This document shows, in pieces, positions 14,780-25,705 of a stretch of DNA of 32,716 bases. The notes under the pieces were generated by a model, which was given only the letters and a program-made list of their open reading frames with translations, was not told where the DNA came from and searched no databases. Numbering within the stretch: position 1 is the first letter of the stretch; every line of letters begins with the position of its first letter. The position numbers and the translations under genes are program-made. This DNA comes from JALZDI01 sp965653225. Its GTDB lineage: Bacteria; Actinomycetota; Actinomycetes; Propionibacteriales; Nocardioidaceae. The stretch covers positions 1 to 32,716 of the forward strand of contig CBFGZI010000033.1 of assembly GCA_965653225.1 (NCBI GenBank), given 5' to 3'.

Positions 14780-15310
14780 ATGTATGAGGTAGTCCTGCTC
14801 ATCGAGCGAGCCATCTCGAAGATGGACGCGGTGCAGGTGACAGGTCTGCACGACTCCCTCGAAGAGACCGTCCACTACCACGTCATCCTCCCCTGTGAGG
14901 ACGCCGCATCCCGCATCGAGACCGCTCTCGGCTCCATCGCGGCCAGCGAGGTGCTGGCGACCTCGGCGATGAGCTACCCCGAGATGGACATCGACGAGCT
15001 GCAGCGCGAGATCCGGGGCGAGGCGCAGAAGGAGCTCGACTCGAGCCTGCATCTGCTGAGGGCTACCCGCCACGAGGCCGACGGCGAGGTCAGCAGCCAG
15101 GACCCCGTGGTCGCGCTGGCGTCGGCCGTCGAGAACCGCAACGCCTCCGAGGTCATCATCCTGACCCGCTCGCACGTGGTGAGGGAGTTCTTCCACCTCG
15201 ACTGGACGTCGAAGGCCCGCCGCAAGATCGGCGTTCCGTGCCTGCACCTGCTCGAGCACGAGACCTTCGACGAGCAGGCGGGCCAAGGGGAGGGCGTCAC
15301 CGGCATGTAG
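14780..15310 (+). CDS. Conserved protein with universal-stress-like alpha/beta fold
   Basis: A 176-residue protein I cannot assign to a named enzyme. It starts with a beta strand (MYEVVLLIER), then a long middle section with a charged helix (IDELQREIRGEAQKELD, about 74-90), then ATRHEADGEVSSQDPVVALASAVE and a strand SEVIILTRS. It ends in DWTSKARRKIGVPCLHLLEHE. The strand-helix order and the closing segment recall universal stress proteins, but the nucleotide-binding GxxG pattern is not evident. GGAGGT 7 bases before the ATG at 14780 sets the start. It precedes the glycogen/trehalose cluster by 81 bases and may be its own unit. Confidence 0.8.
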   Translation: MYEVVLLIERAISKMDAVQVTGLHDSLEETVHYHVILPCEDAASRIETALGSIAASEVLATSAMSYPEMDIDELQREIRGEAQKELDSSLHLLRATRHEADGEVSSQDPVVALASAVENRNASEVIILTRSHVVREFFHLDWTSKARRKIGVPCLHLLEHETFDEQAGQGEGVTGM

Positions 15311-15391
15311 CCGGTCTGCGATCATTGGTGCGGGCGACGACGTGACGCCTGTGCCGTGTCGACGGTGCCGCCGACCAGCTGAGGGAGCCTC

Positions 15392-17480
<2,089 letters not shown>

Positions 17481-17488
<8 letters not shown>

Positions 17489-19928
17489 CCCCGGCAGCAC
17501 CGGAAGCACAGGCGGCACCGGCAGCACCGGGGGCGCCGTCGGCCTGGGCAGCACCTACCGGCTGCAGCTGCACGCCGGGTTCGGCTTCGCCGACGCCGCG
17601 GCCCAGGTGCCCTACCTCGCCGGCCTGGGAGTGACGCACCTGTACCTGTCCCCCGTCCTGCAGGCGGCACCGGGATCGATGCACGGCTACGACGTGCTCG
17701 ACCACGGCAGGGTCTCGGACGACCTCGGTGGCGAGGGCGCGCTGGTCGCCCTGGCCGACACCGCGCACCGGCACGGGCTCGGCGTGGTCGTCGACGTGGT
17801 GCCCAACCACATGGCCCTGGTGGCGCCGGAGCACCTGAACCGTCCCTTCTGGAAGGTGCTGCGCGACGGCCGTGCCGCGAGCACCGCGCACTGGTTCGAC
17901 ATCGACTGGGACGCAGGTGACGAGAAGGTGGGGCTGCCGCTGCTCGGCGGCAGCGTCGATGAGGTGGTCAGGTCCGGTGAGCTGGTGCTCGACGCGCTCG
18001 ACGGCGAGCCCGTGCTGCGCTACCACGACCACGTGTTCCCGCTCGCCCCCGGCACCGCGCCGTCGGGTACCACGCACGAGGCACCCAACGCGGACGTGTC
18101 CGCCGTACTGGAGCGGCAGCACTACCGGCTGGCGAGCTGGCGCGACAAGGACTCGGTGCTGAACTACCGAAGGTTCTTCGACGTCGACAGCCTGCTCGCC
18201 GTCCGCGTCGAGGAGCCCGACGTCTTCGAGGCCACCCACCGGGTGCTGCTCGACCTGCACGCGCGCGGCGTCGTGGACGGCTTCCGCATCGACCACCCCG
18301 ACGGACTGGCCGACCCCCGCGAGTACCTGCGCCGGCTGCGCGCCGCCACCGGCGGCGCCTGGGTGGTGGTCGAGAAGATCCTCGAGCCCGGTGAGGCACT
18401 CCCCCGCGCCTGGTCGTGCGCCGGCACGACCGGGTACGACGCCCTGCTCGCGGTCCAGACCGCACTGGTGGACCCGGCCGCGACGCCCACGCTCGACCGG
18501 GTCTGGGCCGACGCGGGCGGCGAGCCAGACCTCGAGCAGGTCGCGGAGGCGGCCAAGCGCGAGGCCGTGGAGGGGATGCTGACCGCCGAGGTCGACCGGC
18601 TGTGCCGCAGCGCGGTGTCGGCCACGGGTCATCAGGACCCGTCGCGGCTGCGTGCGGCGCTGGTCGAGGTGCTGGTGGCGATGGACGTCTACCGGGCGTA
18701 CGTGCAGCCCGGTGAGCCGGTCGACGTGGAGTCCGCGCAGCGGCTGGAGCACGCCGCCCGGCGGGCGCGTGACCGGCGCCCGGACCTCGCCGAGGACATC
18801 GACCTGCTGCTCGACCTGACCCAGAGCCGCAGGCCGGTGGCCGAGGACTTCGTGGTGCGCTTCCAGCAGACCTGCGGCCCGGTGATGGCCAAGGGGATCG
18901 AGGACACCACCTTCTACCGGTGGCACCGGCTGGTCGCGCTGAACGAGGTCGGCGGCGACCCTTCGGTGGTGGCCAAGGCCTCCCCCGACGCCCTGCACAC
19001 CTGGGCGGCCGAGCAGGCCCGGTCCTGGCCACGGGGCATGACCACGCTGTCGACGCACGACACCAAGCGCGGCGAGGATGTGCGCGCTCGGCTGCTCGCG
19101 GCCGCCCAGCACCCGCGGGTGTGGGAGGAGTCGTCCGCACCCTTCCTGGAGGCGGCCGACGAGGCGGGCGTCGACCGGCCCACCGCGCTGCTGCTGTGGC
19201 AGACCCTGGTCGGCGCCTGGCCGCTGAGCCGGGAGCGCCTGCACGACTACCTGCGCAAGGCGATGCGCGAGGCCAAGCAGCACACCGCCTGGGTGGACGG
19301 CGACGAGGCCTACGAGAACCGCGTCCTCGAGCTGGCCGACCGCGCCCAGCGGCCGGGCCCGATGCGGGCGTCGGTGGAGTCGGCGGTGGCTGCCGTCGCC
19401 GACGACACCCGCGCGACCGTGCTGGCCGCCAAGCTGCTGCAGCTGTGCCTGCCCGGTGTACCGGACGTCTACCAGGGCTGCGAGGTGGCCACCGACTCGC
19501 TGGTCGACCCCGACAACCGCCGGCCGGTCGACTTCGCCCGGCGCGCGCGGATGTTGGCCCGGCTGGACCAGGCCGAACCCGGCACGACCGGCGCGGGGGA
19601 CCTCGACCAGGAGAAGCTGCTGGTCACCTCCCGGACGCTCCGGCTGCGCCGGGACCGGCCCGACGCCCTCGGGCAGGACGGCTCGTACCGGCCACTGGAG
19701 GAGTCCACCGAGCACGTCGTCGGCTTCCTCCGCGGCGAGCAGGTGGCCTGCCTGGTGACCCGGGCGCCGCAGCGGTTGCGCGCGGACGGCGGCTGGGGCT
19801 CCCATACGGTGTCGCTGCCCGAGGGCGCCTGGACCAACGTCCTGACCGGCGCGACGCACACCGGCGACGAGGTCCGGTGCGCCGACGTGTTCGCGCTGCT
19901 TCCGGTGGCGCTGTTGGAGCTCGGGTGA
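17481..19928 (+). CDS. treY: Malto-oligosyltrehalose synthase
   Basis: Rearranges the reducing end of a maltodextrin to a trehalosyl unit by intramolecular transglucosylation. 815 residues. Motifs: STYRLQLHAGFGF, LYLSPVLQAAPGSMHGYDV, DVVPNHMA (region I), DGFRIDHPDGLADP with Asp271, VVEKILEPGE with Glu298, and STHDTKRGEDVRAR with Asp527. The C-terminal LPGVPDVYQGCE and DPDNRRPVDF are typical of the family. The first 23 residues form a Gly-Ser-Thr-rich run not needed for the fold. Translation is coupled to glgX (8-base overlap) and to treZ (GTGA overlap). Confidence 0.96.
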
Positions 19929-21679
19929 ACCGCTTCGAGGTCTGGGCCCCGCACGCGACCGAGCGGATGGACGTGCTGGTGGAGGGTGACACGCACCCGA
20001 TGGCCCAGGCCCGCAGCGGCTGGTGGCGGGCGGACCTGGACGCGCCGCCGGGCACGGCGTACGCGTTCTCCCTCGACGGCGGCCGGCCCGTCACCGACCC
20101 CCGTGCGCTGCGGCTCCCCGGAGGCCCGGAGGCCCCGGCCGAGGTCTTCGACGTCCACGACTTCGCCTGGACCGACGCAACCTGGCAGGGCGTCGACCTG
20201 CCGGGCGCGGTCGCGTACGAGATGCACGTCGGCACCTTCACCGACGAGGGCACGTTCGACGCCGCGGTGCAGCGGCTCGACCACCTGGTCGAGCTCGGCG
20301 TCGACCTGGTCGAGGTGATGCCGGTCAACAGCTTCCCCGGCAGACACGGCTGGGGCTACGACGGGGTGGGGCTGTTCGCCGTGCACGAGCCGTACGGCGG
20401 GCCGCGGGCGTTCCAGCGCTTCGTCGACGCCTGCCACGCGCGCGGCCTCGGCGTCTGTCTCGACGTGGTCTACAACCACCTCGGTCCGAGCGGCAACCAC
20501 CTCGGGGAGCTCGGGCCGTACTTCACCGACCACTACGTGACGCCGTGGGGACCGGCGCTCAACCTCGACGACGCCGGCAGCGACGAGGTCCAGTCCTTCG
20601 TGCTGGACAACGTCGTGCAGTGGCTGCGCGACTTCCACGTCGACGCGCTGCGTCTCGACGCCGTCCACGCGCTGCACGACGAGCGCGCGCTGCCGCTGCT
20701 CGAGCGGATGTCGGCCGAGGTCGACCGGCTGTCGGCTGAGCTCGGCCGTCCGCTGTGGCTGGTCGCGGAGTCCGACCGCAACGACCCGCGGACGGTGACG
20801 CCGCGCGAGGAGGGCGGGGTCGGCCTGCACGCACAGTGGGCCGACGACGTGCACCACGGCCTGCACGTCTTCCTCACCGGGGAGACGCAGGGCTACTACG
20901 CGGCGTTCACGGGGCCGCGCACCTTGGAGAAGGTGCTCACACACGTGTTCTTCCACGACGGCAGCTGGTCGTCGTTCCGCGGGCGCTCGCATGGCCGGCC
21001 GATCGACCGCGACCGGCTGCCCGGCTGGCGGTTCGTGGTGTGTCTGCAGAACCACGACCAGGTGGGAAACCGGGCGGTCGGTGACCGCCTGTCGGCCTCC
21101 GTCGATCCCGGCACCCTGGCCGGCGGGGCGGCGCTGCTGCTCACCTCGGCCGGCACGCCGATGCTGTTCATGGGCGAGGAGTGGGGCGCGTCCACGCCCT
21201 GGCAGTACTTCACCGACCACCCCGACCCGGAGCTGGCCGAGGCGGTACGTCAGGGTCGTCGCGACGAGTTCGCCGCGCACGGCTGGCAGCGCGACGACGT
21301 GCCGGACCCGCAGGACCCGGCCACGTTCGCACGGTCGCGGCTGGACTGGTCCGAGGTGTCCGCGGGCGCACACGCCCGCCTGCATGCGTGGTACCGCGCG
21401 TTGATCGCGTTACGCCGCGCGCGGCCCGACCTGCGCGACCCCGACCTGCGAGCGGTGCTGGTGCGGCACGACGAGACCGCCCGGACGGTGGTCGTGCACC
21501 GCGGCGCGCACCGCGTGGTGGTCAACCGCGCCGGGGAGCCGCGCACCGTCGACCTGGACGCGGCCGGCCTCGACGACCTCGTGGTGCTGCTGTCCTGGGA
21601 CGACCAGGCCGCCCTCGACGGCCACCTGTTGACGGTCGGCCCGTGGTCGGCGGCCGTCGTCGGCCCCGAGGCTGGCTGA
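19925..21679 (+). CDS. treZ: Malto-oligosyltrehalose trehalohydrolase
   Basis: Releases trehalose from the TreY product, completing glycogen-to-trehalose conversion. 584 residues: short N-terminal beta domain (FEVWAPHATERMDVLV), then GH13 motifs DVVYNHLGPSGNH, DALRLDAVHAL with Asp245, LVAESDRND with Glu282 and LQNHDQVGNR with Asp378, and GEEWGASTPWQYFTDH, typical for TreZ. The GTG start at 19925 overlaps the treY stop; the open frame continues upstream inside treY and is not used. No terminator hairpin with a T-tract is visible after the stop. Confidence 0.96.
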   Translation: MNRFEVWAPHATERMDVLVEGDTHPMAQARSGWWRADLDAPPGTAYAFSLDGGRPVTDPRALRLPGGPEAPAEVFDVHDFAWTDATWQGVDLPGAVAYEMHVGTFTDEGTFDAAVQRLDHLVELGVDLVEVMPVNSFPGRHGWGYDGVGLFAVHEPYGGPRAFQRFVDACHARGLGVCLDVVYNHLGPSGNHLGELGPYFTDHYVTPWGPALNLDDAGSDEVQSFVLDNVVQWLRDFHVDALRLDAVHALHDERALPLLERMSAEVDRLSAELGRPLWLVAESDRNDPRTVTPREEGGVGLHAQWADDVHHGLHVFLTGETQGYYAAFTGPRTLEKVLTHVFFHDGSWSSFRGRSHGRPIDRDRLPGWRFVVCLQNHDQVGNRAVGDRLSASVDPGTLAGGAALLLTSAGTPMLFMGEEWGASTPWQYFTDHPDPELAEAVRQGRRDEFAAHGWQRDDVPDPQDPATFARSRLDWSEVSAGAHARLHAWYRALIALRRARPDLRDPDLRAVLVRHDETARTVVVHRGAHRVVVNRAGEPRTVDLDAAGLDDLVVLLSWDDQAALDGHLLTVGPWSAAVVGPEAG

Positions 21680-21885
21680 GGGCCGGGACACCTCCGCGCG
21701 CGACCAGCAGCCTCACCGGTGGTTGGTTGGTTCGACACTCAGGGTGAGCGTTCTCGGGCGATGTTGGTTACGACGCGTCACAGACCCGAAGTTTTGCGTA
21801 ACCGTGACGGCGCGGCGGAAGCGTGCAGGGAAACCGCTTCGGTCCGGTGCGCCCCCACGACGCACCGTACGAGAGAGGGGTCCTT
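21680..21885 (+). promoter_or_regulatory. 206-base leader/promoter region of the secreted-protein gene
   Basis: Less GC-rich than its flanks around 21720-21805. It holds two interleaved complementary pairs: GGTTACG (21766-21772) with CGTAACC (21797-21803), and GTCAC (21777-21781) with GTGAC (21804-21808). These must be alternatives or a pseudoknot. A further stem GAAGCG/CGCTTC (21818-21823/21835-21840) follows. GAGAGAGGGG precedes the GTG at 21886. A structured 5' leader is possible but unproven. Confidence 0.4.
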
Positions 21886-22653
21886 GTGGACTTTCACCTG
21901 CGGCCGTCCCGTGCGGCCGGCGACGCGAGGCCGCGTCGCACGATCTTGACCCCACGCCGGGTGTTCGCGGCTGTCCTGGCCTGCGTGCTCGGCGTCACGC
22001 TGATGTCGGTCGGCGGCTCCGCCTCCGCGCTCAGCATGGCCCACGTCGGCGCGAAGGACAGCCGCGGCTTCCCCACGTTCTACATGGACGAGGCGGGGCG
22101 CGCCCTGCAGATGTGCGACGACGGCTCCGCGTTCTGCCAGGGCGTGAAACCCGGTGCGCTGACCCCGCCGGACGGCGAGGCGTTCTACTGGGAGGCGCTC
22201 ACACCGCTGAAGACCCCGCGCGGCACGCTCTCGGTGGAGATGGGGCTCGAGGCCGCCTTCGCCGGTCAGCGTCCGGTCGTCTTCTACCGCATCCGGGTGC
22301 GCGGCCACCTGAGCAAGCGGGGAACCTACATCTTCAAGCACCCCTTCGGCCAGATCCGCCTCCAGGCCATCACGCCGGCCGAGCAGCGCAACGTCAACTT
22401 CACCCGCGACGTTCCGTGCTCGCAGACCAACGGTGGCGTGTGCGCGCCGCGCATGACCCGGTGGCTGAAGTCGACCACCCGGGCGAAGGGCTACCTCGGC
22501 ACGCGGCGCCGCACCCCGGTGACCGGCGGCACCCTGCGCAACACGGCGGAGCTGGTCGCGCGTGACACCGGCAAGACCATCGGTGTCTCCAAGCAGTTCC
22601 GCATCGTCGGCAAGGTCTGCGGACCGTCCTGCCGTGCGCGCAACCGGCCGTAG
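21886..22653 (+). CDS. Secreted cysteine-containing protein of unknown function
   Basis: A 255-residue exported protein. The N-terminus has a basic stretch (RPRRTILTPRR) and a hydrophobic core (VFAAVLACVLGVTLMSVGG), with likely signal peptidase cleavage after SASA near residue 48. The mature part has cysteines in pairs (MCDDGSAFC, PCSQTNGGVC, VCGPSC) that may form disulfides, and aromatic beta-rich segments such as EAFYWEAL, VVFYRIRVRG and GTYIFKHPFG. Related sequences occur in secreted actinobacterial proteins, but I can name no function. GTG at 21886 is preferred over an upstream GTG at 21823 because of its ribosome binding site (GAGAGAGGGG). It stands alone between treZ and a terminator. 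Confidence 0.85.
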   Translation: MDFHLRPSRAAGDARPRRTILTPRRVFAAVLACVLGVTLMSVGGSASALSMAHVGAKDSRGFPTFYMDEAGRALQMCDDGSAFCQGVKPGALTPPDGEAFYWEALTPLKTPRGTLSVEMGLEAAFAGQRPVVFYRIRVRGHLSKRGTYIFKHPFGQIRLQAITPAEQRNVNFTRDVPCSQTNGGVCAPRMTRWLKSTTRAKGYLGTRRRTPVTGGTLRNTAELVARDTGKTIGVSKQFRIVGKVCGPSCRARNRP

Positions 22654-22708
22654 CCACACCGCGCGTGCTTCCCGCCTGGGGGACCCGAGCGTGACCGAGT
22701 AGCCCGGG

Positions 22709-22738
22709 GGCCGGGTCGGCGAGTTCGCCGGCCCGGCC
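22709..22738. terminator. Bidirectional terminator-like hairpin
   Basis: 13 pairs (22709-22721 with 22726-22738, one G-U in this strand) around a 4-nt loop AGTT. It lies between the convergent secreted-protein gene and the small membrane protein gene and could serve both. It lacks a T-tract, as is common in actinobacteria. Confidence 0.75.
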
Positions 22739-22753
22739 TTCGGCCTGTCCGCG

Positions 22754-22945
22754 TCAGTGCTGCCGGCCGCGAGCGCCCACGATCAGCAGCGCCACGCCGA
22801 GGCCGGCCACGAGCGGCCCGATGATCGCCCAGGTCGCGACCCCGGTCATGGGGCTGCCGGTGACGTAGCCCAGGCCCTGCAGGGTCCAGACCGCGCCCAC
22901 CAGCACGAGCACGCCGCCGAGCAGCAGCAGGAGTGCCTTCCTCAC
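22754..22945 (-). CDS. Small two-helix membrane protein
   Basis: A 63-residue protein starting GTG at 22945. Helix 1 covers about residues 4-20 (ALLLLLGGVLVLVGAVW) and helix 2 about 38-58 (TWAIIGPLVAGLGVALLIVG). The linker carries LQGLGYVTGSPMTG. Small actinobacterial membrane proteins with a similar W-LQG-G...GS-MTG pattern are common and uncharacterised. The start is nearly leaderless or has a weak site (AAGG close to the GTG). Longer frames on the same strand reach into the monooxygenase gene and are shadows. Confidence 0.75.
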   Translation of the reverse strand: MRKALLLLLGGVLVLVGAVWTLQGLGYVTGSPMTGVATWAIIGPLVAGLGVALLIVGARGRQH

Positions 22946-23051
22946 CCTTGAATCGTGGCACACCGCGGAACGTCCACGGGGTCCCTCGCTGCAGGTCGCG
23001 GCCGGGCCCGCCCGGGCCGTACGTTGGTGGCGAGGGAAGGGGGTGGGCGCG

Positions 23052-24290
23052 ATGACCGAGGAGTCACCCGGGGCAGGCTTCGAGAGCACCACGTGCTGCA
23101 TCGTCGGATGCGGCCCGGCCGGCGCGATGCTCGGCCTGCTGCTGGCTCGAGCCGGCATCGACGTGGTCGTGCTGGAGAAGTACGCCGACTTCCACCGCGA
23201 CTTCCGCGGGGACACCATCCACGCCTCGACCCTGCAGGTGCTCGACGAGCTGGGGCTGCTGGAGGGGTTCGAGAAGCTGCCGCAGCAGCACACCTCCCGG
23301 ATCAGCATCGTGACCGACGACGGCGCGGTGCCGCTCGGCGACTTCACCCACCTGCCTGGGCGGTTCCAGTACATCTCGTTCGTGCCCCAGTGGGACTTCC
23401 TGACCTTCGTCACCGACGAGGCCCGGCGCCATCCGTCGTACACGCTGTACCAGGAGGCGGAGTTCGTGAGCCTCGTCGTCGAGGACGGAGCGGTCCGCGG
23501 CGTGCGCTACCGCGGCACCGACGGCGGCGAGCGGGAGATCCGCGCAACCCTGACCGTGGGCGCCGACGGCAGGCACTCGGCCGTACGCAAGGCGGCGGGA
23601 CTGCGGCCGGTCGAGTTCGGCGCGCCGATGGACGTGCTGTGGTTCCGGGTGCCTCGCGCTGAGGACGACCCGCCCAGCACGTTCCTCCGGCTGACGCCGG
23701 GGCGGCTGTTCCCGATGATCGACCGGCGCACCTACTGGCAGGGCGCGTACACGATGTCGAAGGGCTCGTACGCCGAGGTCAGGGAGCGCGGCATCGAGCG
23801 GCTGCGGGAGGACATCGGGCACGCGATGCCGTTCCTGCAGGGGCGACTGGAGGAGGCGCTCGCCTCCTGGGACGACGTCGGCTTCCTCGAGGTGCGGGTC
23901 AACCGGCTGAAGCGGTGGCACCGGCCGGGTCTGCTCTGCATCGGCGACGCGGCGCACGCGATGTCGCCGATCGCGGGGGTCGGCATCAACCTGGCGATCC
24001 AGGACGCGGTGGCCGCGGCCAACCAGCTCTTCGACCCGCTGCGGCAGGGCCTTCTCACCGAGAAGGACCTCGCGGCGGTGCAGCGGCGGCGGATGCTGTC
24101 GACCCGGGTGACCCAGGACGTGCAGCTGGCCATCCAGCGCCGCCTGATCTCGCCGCTGCTGGAGAACCAGTCGGCGGCGACGGTGCCGAGGCCGATGCGC
24201 GCCGCGTTCACGATGCCGGTCCTGCGCCGCTTCCTCGGCCGGTTCGTGGGCCTGGGTGTGCGCAACGAGCACGTCCATCAGCCCGCGTAG
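23052..24290 (+). CDS. FAD-dependent monooxygenase (UbiH/PHBH-like)
   Basis: Flavoprotein hydroxylase-type enzyme, 412 residues, probably cytoplasmic. It shows all three family fingerprints: the dinucleotide motif CIVGCGPAGAMLGLLLARAGIDVVVLEK near residues 16-43, the DG motif VGADGRHSAVRKAAG, and the GD motif CIGDAAHAMSPIAGVGINLAIQDA. The middle contains substrate-domain segments such as DVLWFRVPRAEDDP. The ATG at 23052 follows GAGGGAAGGGGG; a GTG three codons earlier is the alternative. The aromatic or quinone-like substrate cannot be told, and no pathway genes are next to it. Confidence 0.9.
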   Translation: MTEESPGAGFESTTCCIVGCGPAGAMLGLLLARAGIDVVVLEKYADFHRDFRGDTIHASTLQVLDELGLLEGFEKLPQQHTSRISIVTDDGAVPLGDFTHLPGRFQYISFVPQWDFLTFVTDEARRHPSYTLYQEAEFVSLVVEDGAVRGVRYRGTDGGEREIRATLTVGADGRHSAVRKAAGLRPVEFGAPMDVLWFRVPRAEDDPPSTFLRLTPGRLFPMIDRRTYWQGAYTMSKGSYAEVRERGIERLREDIGHAMPFLQGRLEEALASWDDVGFLEVRVNRLKRWHRPGLLCIGDAAHAMSPIAGVGINLAIQDAVAAANQLFDPLRQGLLTEKDLAAVQRRRMLSTRVTQDVQLAIQRRLISPLLENQSAATVPRPMRAAFTMPVLRRFLGRFVGLGVRNEHVHQPA

Positions 24291-24294
24291 GCGG

Positions 24295-24311
24295 GCCGGG
24301 GTACGCCCGGC
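24295..24311. terminator. Short hairpin between the monooxygenase and a small minus-strand ORF
   Basis: GCCGGG (24295-24300) pairs with CCCGGC (24306-24311) around GTACG. It begins 4 bases after the monooxygenase stop and lies 2 bases beyond the stop of the small ORF on the other strand, a position that could end transcription from both sides. Confidence 0.5.
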
Positions 24312-24313
24312 GG

Positions 24314-24376
24314 TCAGCTCTCCCGGTCGGGGTGCTGGAAGCCGTCGGTGGTGAAGTCGGTGTGCCAGGTGTTCAT
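24314..24376 (-). CDS. Possible 20-residue peptide ORF
   Basis: ATG at 24376 opens MNTWHTDFTTDGFQHPDRES and ends in TGA. AGAAGGGGG lies 6 bases before the ATG, better than many real genes here. A hairpin follows the stop directly. The peptide is polar, with Thr, Asp and His, and has no cysteine or membrane segment, so it does not look like a hydrophobic toxin or a classical attenuator. It could be a small functional protein or peptide precursor, or chance. No modifying enzyme is adjacent apart from the convergent FAD monooxygenase. Confidence 0.4.
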   Translation of the reverse strand: MNTWHTDFTTDGFQHPDRES

Positions 24377-24605
24377 GGTGTGCCCCCTTCTGGCCCGGCG
24401 TACGTGCCGAGAACCCGAGTCTGCGCGTCCCCGCAGCCGGTCGGGCCGGAAAACGGACAAGACGGCACGGACGGGCTACTCGTGAGGTGACCCGGTCGGG
24501 CCCTCCCACGGCGGATGGCCGCTTCCCCGGGCTCGCAACCCGTGGAAAGCGCCCACACCACCCGGTTACATGGCTTGCGGCACGACCCGAGCGCTCGCGG
24601 TCACG
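24377..24605. other. Intergenic stretch downstream of the polymerase-domain gene
   Basis: Together with the small ORF this makes a 315-base space. It must hold the promoter of the small ORF if that is real. Two copies of cggtcgggcc (near 24438 and 24491) are present. No tRNA-like fold or further gene could be recognised. Confidence 0.5.
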
Positions 24606-25673
24606 TCACGCGTCTTCCCAGTTCAGCGGGTTGATCCGGCTCGGCTGGACCCGGGGCGGCTCGCCGGGCATCTTCGGGTAGTCCGGCGGGTAGGGCATGT
24701 CGCCGAGGCCCTCGGCCTGGTCGCGCTCGTACATCGCCAGCAGCGGCTCAAGCGAGTGCGCGACGTCGTCGATGCGCTGGTGCAGGTCGCCGACGTCGGC
24801 GAAGCGCTCGGGCATGGTGAAGATCGTGAAGTCGCCCGGTGACACCGAGTCGATCTCGTCCCAGAGAAGCGGCGCCGACACCGGGCCCCCGGGCCTGGCC
24901 CGCAGGGAGTACGCGCTGGCGATCGTGCGGTCGCGGGCGTTCTGGTTGTAGTCGACGAACACCCGGCTGCCGCGCTCCTCCTTCCACCACTTGGTGGTGA
25001 CCTGGTCGGGCATCCGCCGCTCCAGCTCGCGGCCGAACGCGATCGCGCAGTGCCGCACGTCGGTGAACGTCCAGCGCGGCTCGACCCGCAGGTAGATGTG
25101 CAAGCCGCGGCCGCCGGAGGTCTTGGGAAAACCGACGTAGCCGAGCTCGTCGAGAAGCTCGCGGGCGGCACCGGCGACGCGCGCGGCGTCGCGGAAGTCG
25201 GTGCCCGGCTGGGGGTCGAGGTCGATGCGCAGCTCGTCGGGATGCTCGACGTCGTCGCGTCGCACCGGCCAGGGGTGCAGGGTGATCGTGCCCATCTGGG
25301 CCGCCCAGACCAGGACACCGGGCTCGGTCGGGCAGACCTCGTCGGCGCTGCGCCCGGACGGGAACGTGATGCTCGCGGTCTCCACCCACGACGGCGCGCC
25401 CTTGGGGATCCGCTTCTGGTAGAACGCGTCGCCGCGGCTGTCGGTGCGGGTCGAGAGCACCGCGCCGTCGAACACGCCCTTCGGCCAGCGCTCCAGCGTG
25501 GTCGGCCGCAGGTGGGTCGCCCGCAGGATCCCCTCGCCCACCGCGGCGTAGTACCGGGCCACGTCGCCCTTGGTGGCCTCGGGGCTGTTCTCGGTTGCGG
25601 GGAACACCACGCGGCCGGGGTTGGACACGCGTACCGCGCGGCCCCCCACCTCGACCTCGATCGCGTCGCTCAT
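24606..25673 (-). CDS. Stand-alone LigD-type primase-polymerase domain protein
   Basis: Member of the archaeo-eukaryotic primase superfamily like the polymerase domain of LigD, which fills gaps and adds nucleotides in end-joining or excision repair. 355 residues without ligase or nuclease domains. Catalytic acids: Asp151 and Asp153 in IDLDPQPG and a third, Asp241, in VFVDYNQN. KTSGGRGLHIYL (184-195) binds the nucleotide, and RPTTLERWPKGV and YQKRIPKG are conserved. The proline-rich C-terminus ends in PSRINPLNWEDA. Mycobacterial PolD proteins pair with LigC in the genome; here ligC is in the same window but distant. Divergent from msrB, with 32 bases between starts. Confidence 0.92.
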   Translation of the reverse strand: MSDAIEVEVGGRAVRVSNPGRVVFPATENSPEATKGDVARYYAAVGEGILRATHLRPTTLERWPKGVFDGAVLSTRTDSRGDAFYQKRIPKGAPSWVETASITFPSGRSADEVCPTEPGVLVWAAQMGTITLHPWPVRRDDVEHPDELRIDLDPQPGTDFRDAARVAGAARELLDELGYVGFPKTSGGRGLHIYLRVEPRWTFTDVRHCAIAFGRELERRMPDQVTTKWWKEERGSRVFVDYNQNARDRTIASAYSLRARPGGPVSAPLLWDEIDSVSPGDFTIFTMPERFADVGDLHQRIDDVAHSLEPLLAMYERDQAEGLGDMPYPPDYPKMPGEPPRVQPSRINPLNWEDA

Positions 25674-25705
25674 GGGGTCAACCTATGCCTATTACGATCG
25701 GGAGC

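Noticed and set aside
21730..21860. Possible c-di-AMP (ydaO) or c-di-GMP riboswitch before the secreted-protein gene
   Set aside because: Fragments such as GGGTGA, ACCCGAA and GCAGGGAAACC look similar to parts of the consensus sequences, but they are out of order or incomplete and key paired elements are missing. Kept only as an unnamed structured leader.
23064..24509. Long minus-strand frame of 481 codons opposite the monooxygenase
   Set aside because: It is antisense to a clear FAD enzyme, its composition is Arg/Pro/His-rich and it has no recognisable domain, so it is a shadow of third-position GC bias.
24440..24570. tRNA-like stretch with GGGCTCGCAACCCG
   Set aside because: No cloverleaf could be drawn: no TTCRANY loop, no matching acceptor stem and no anticodon arm.
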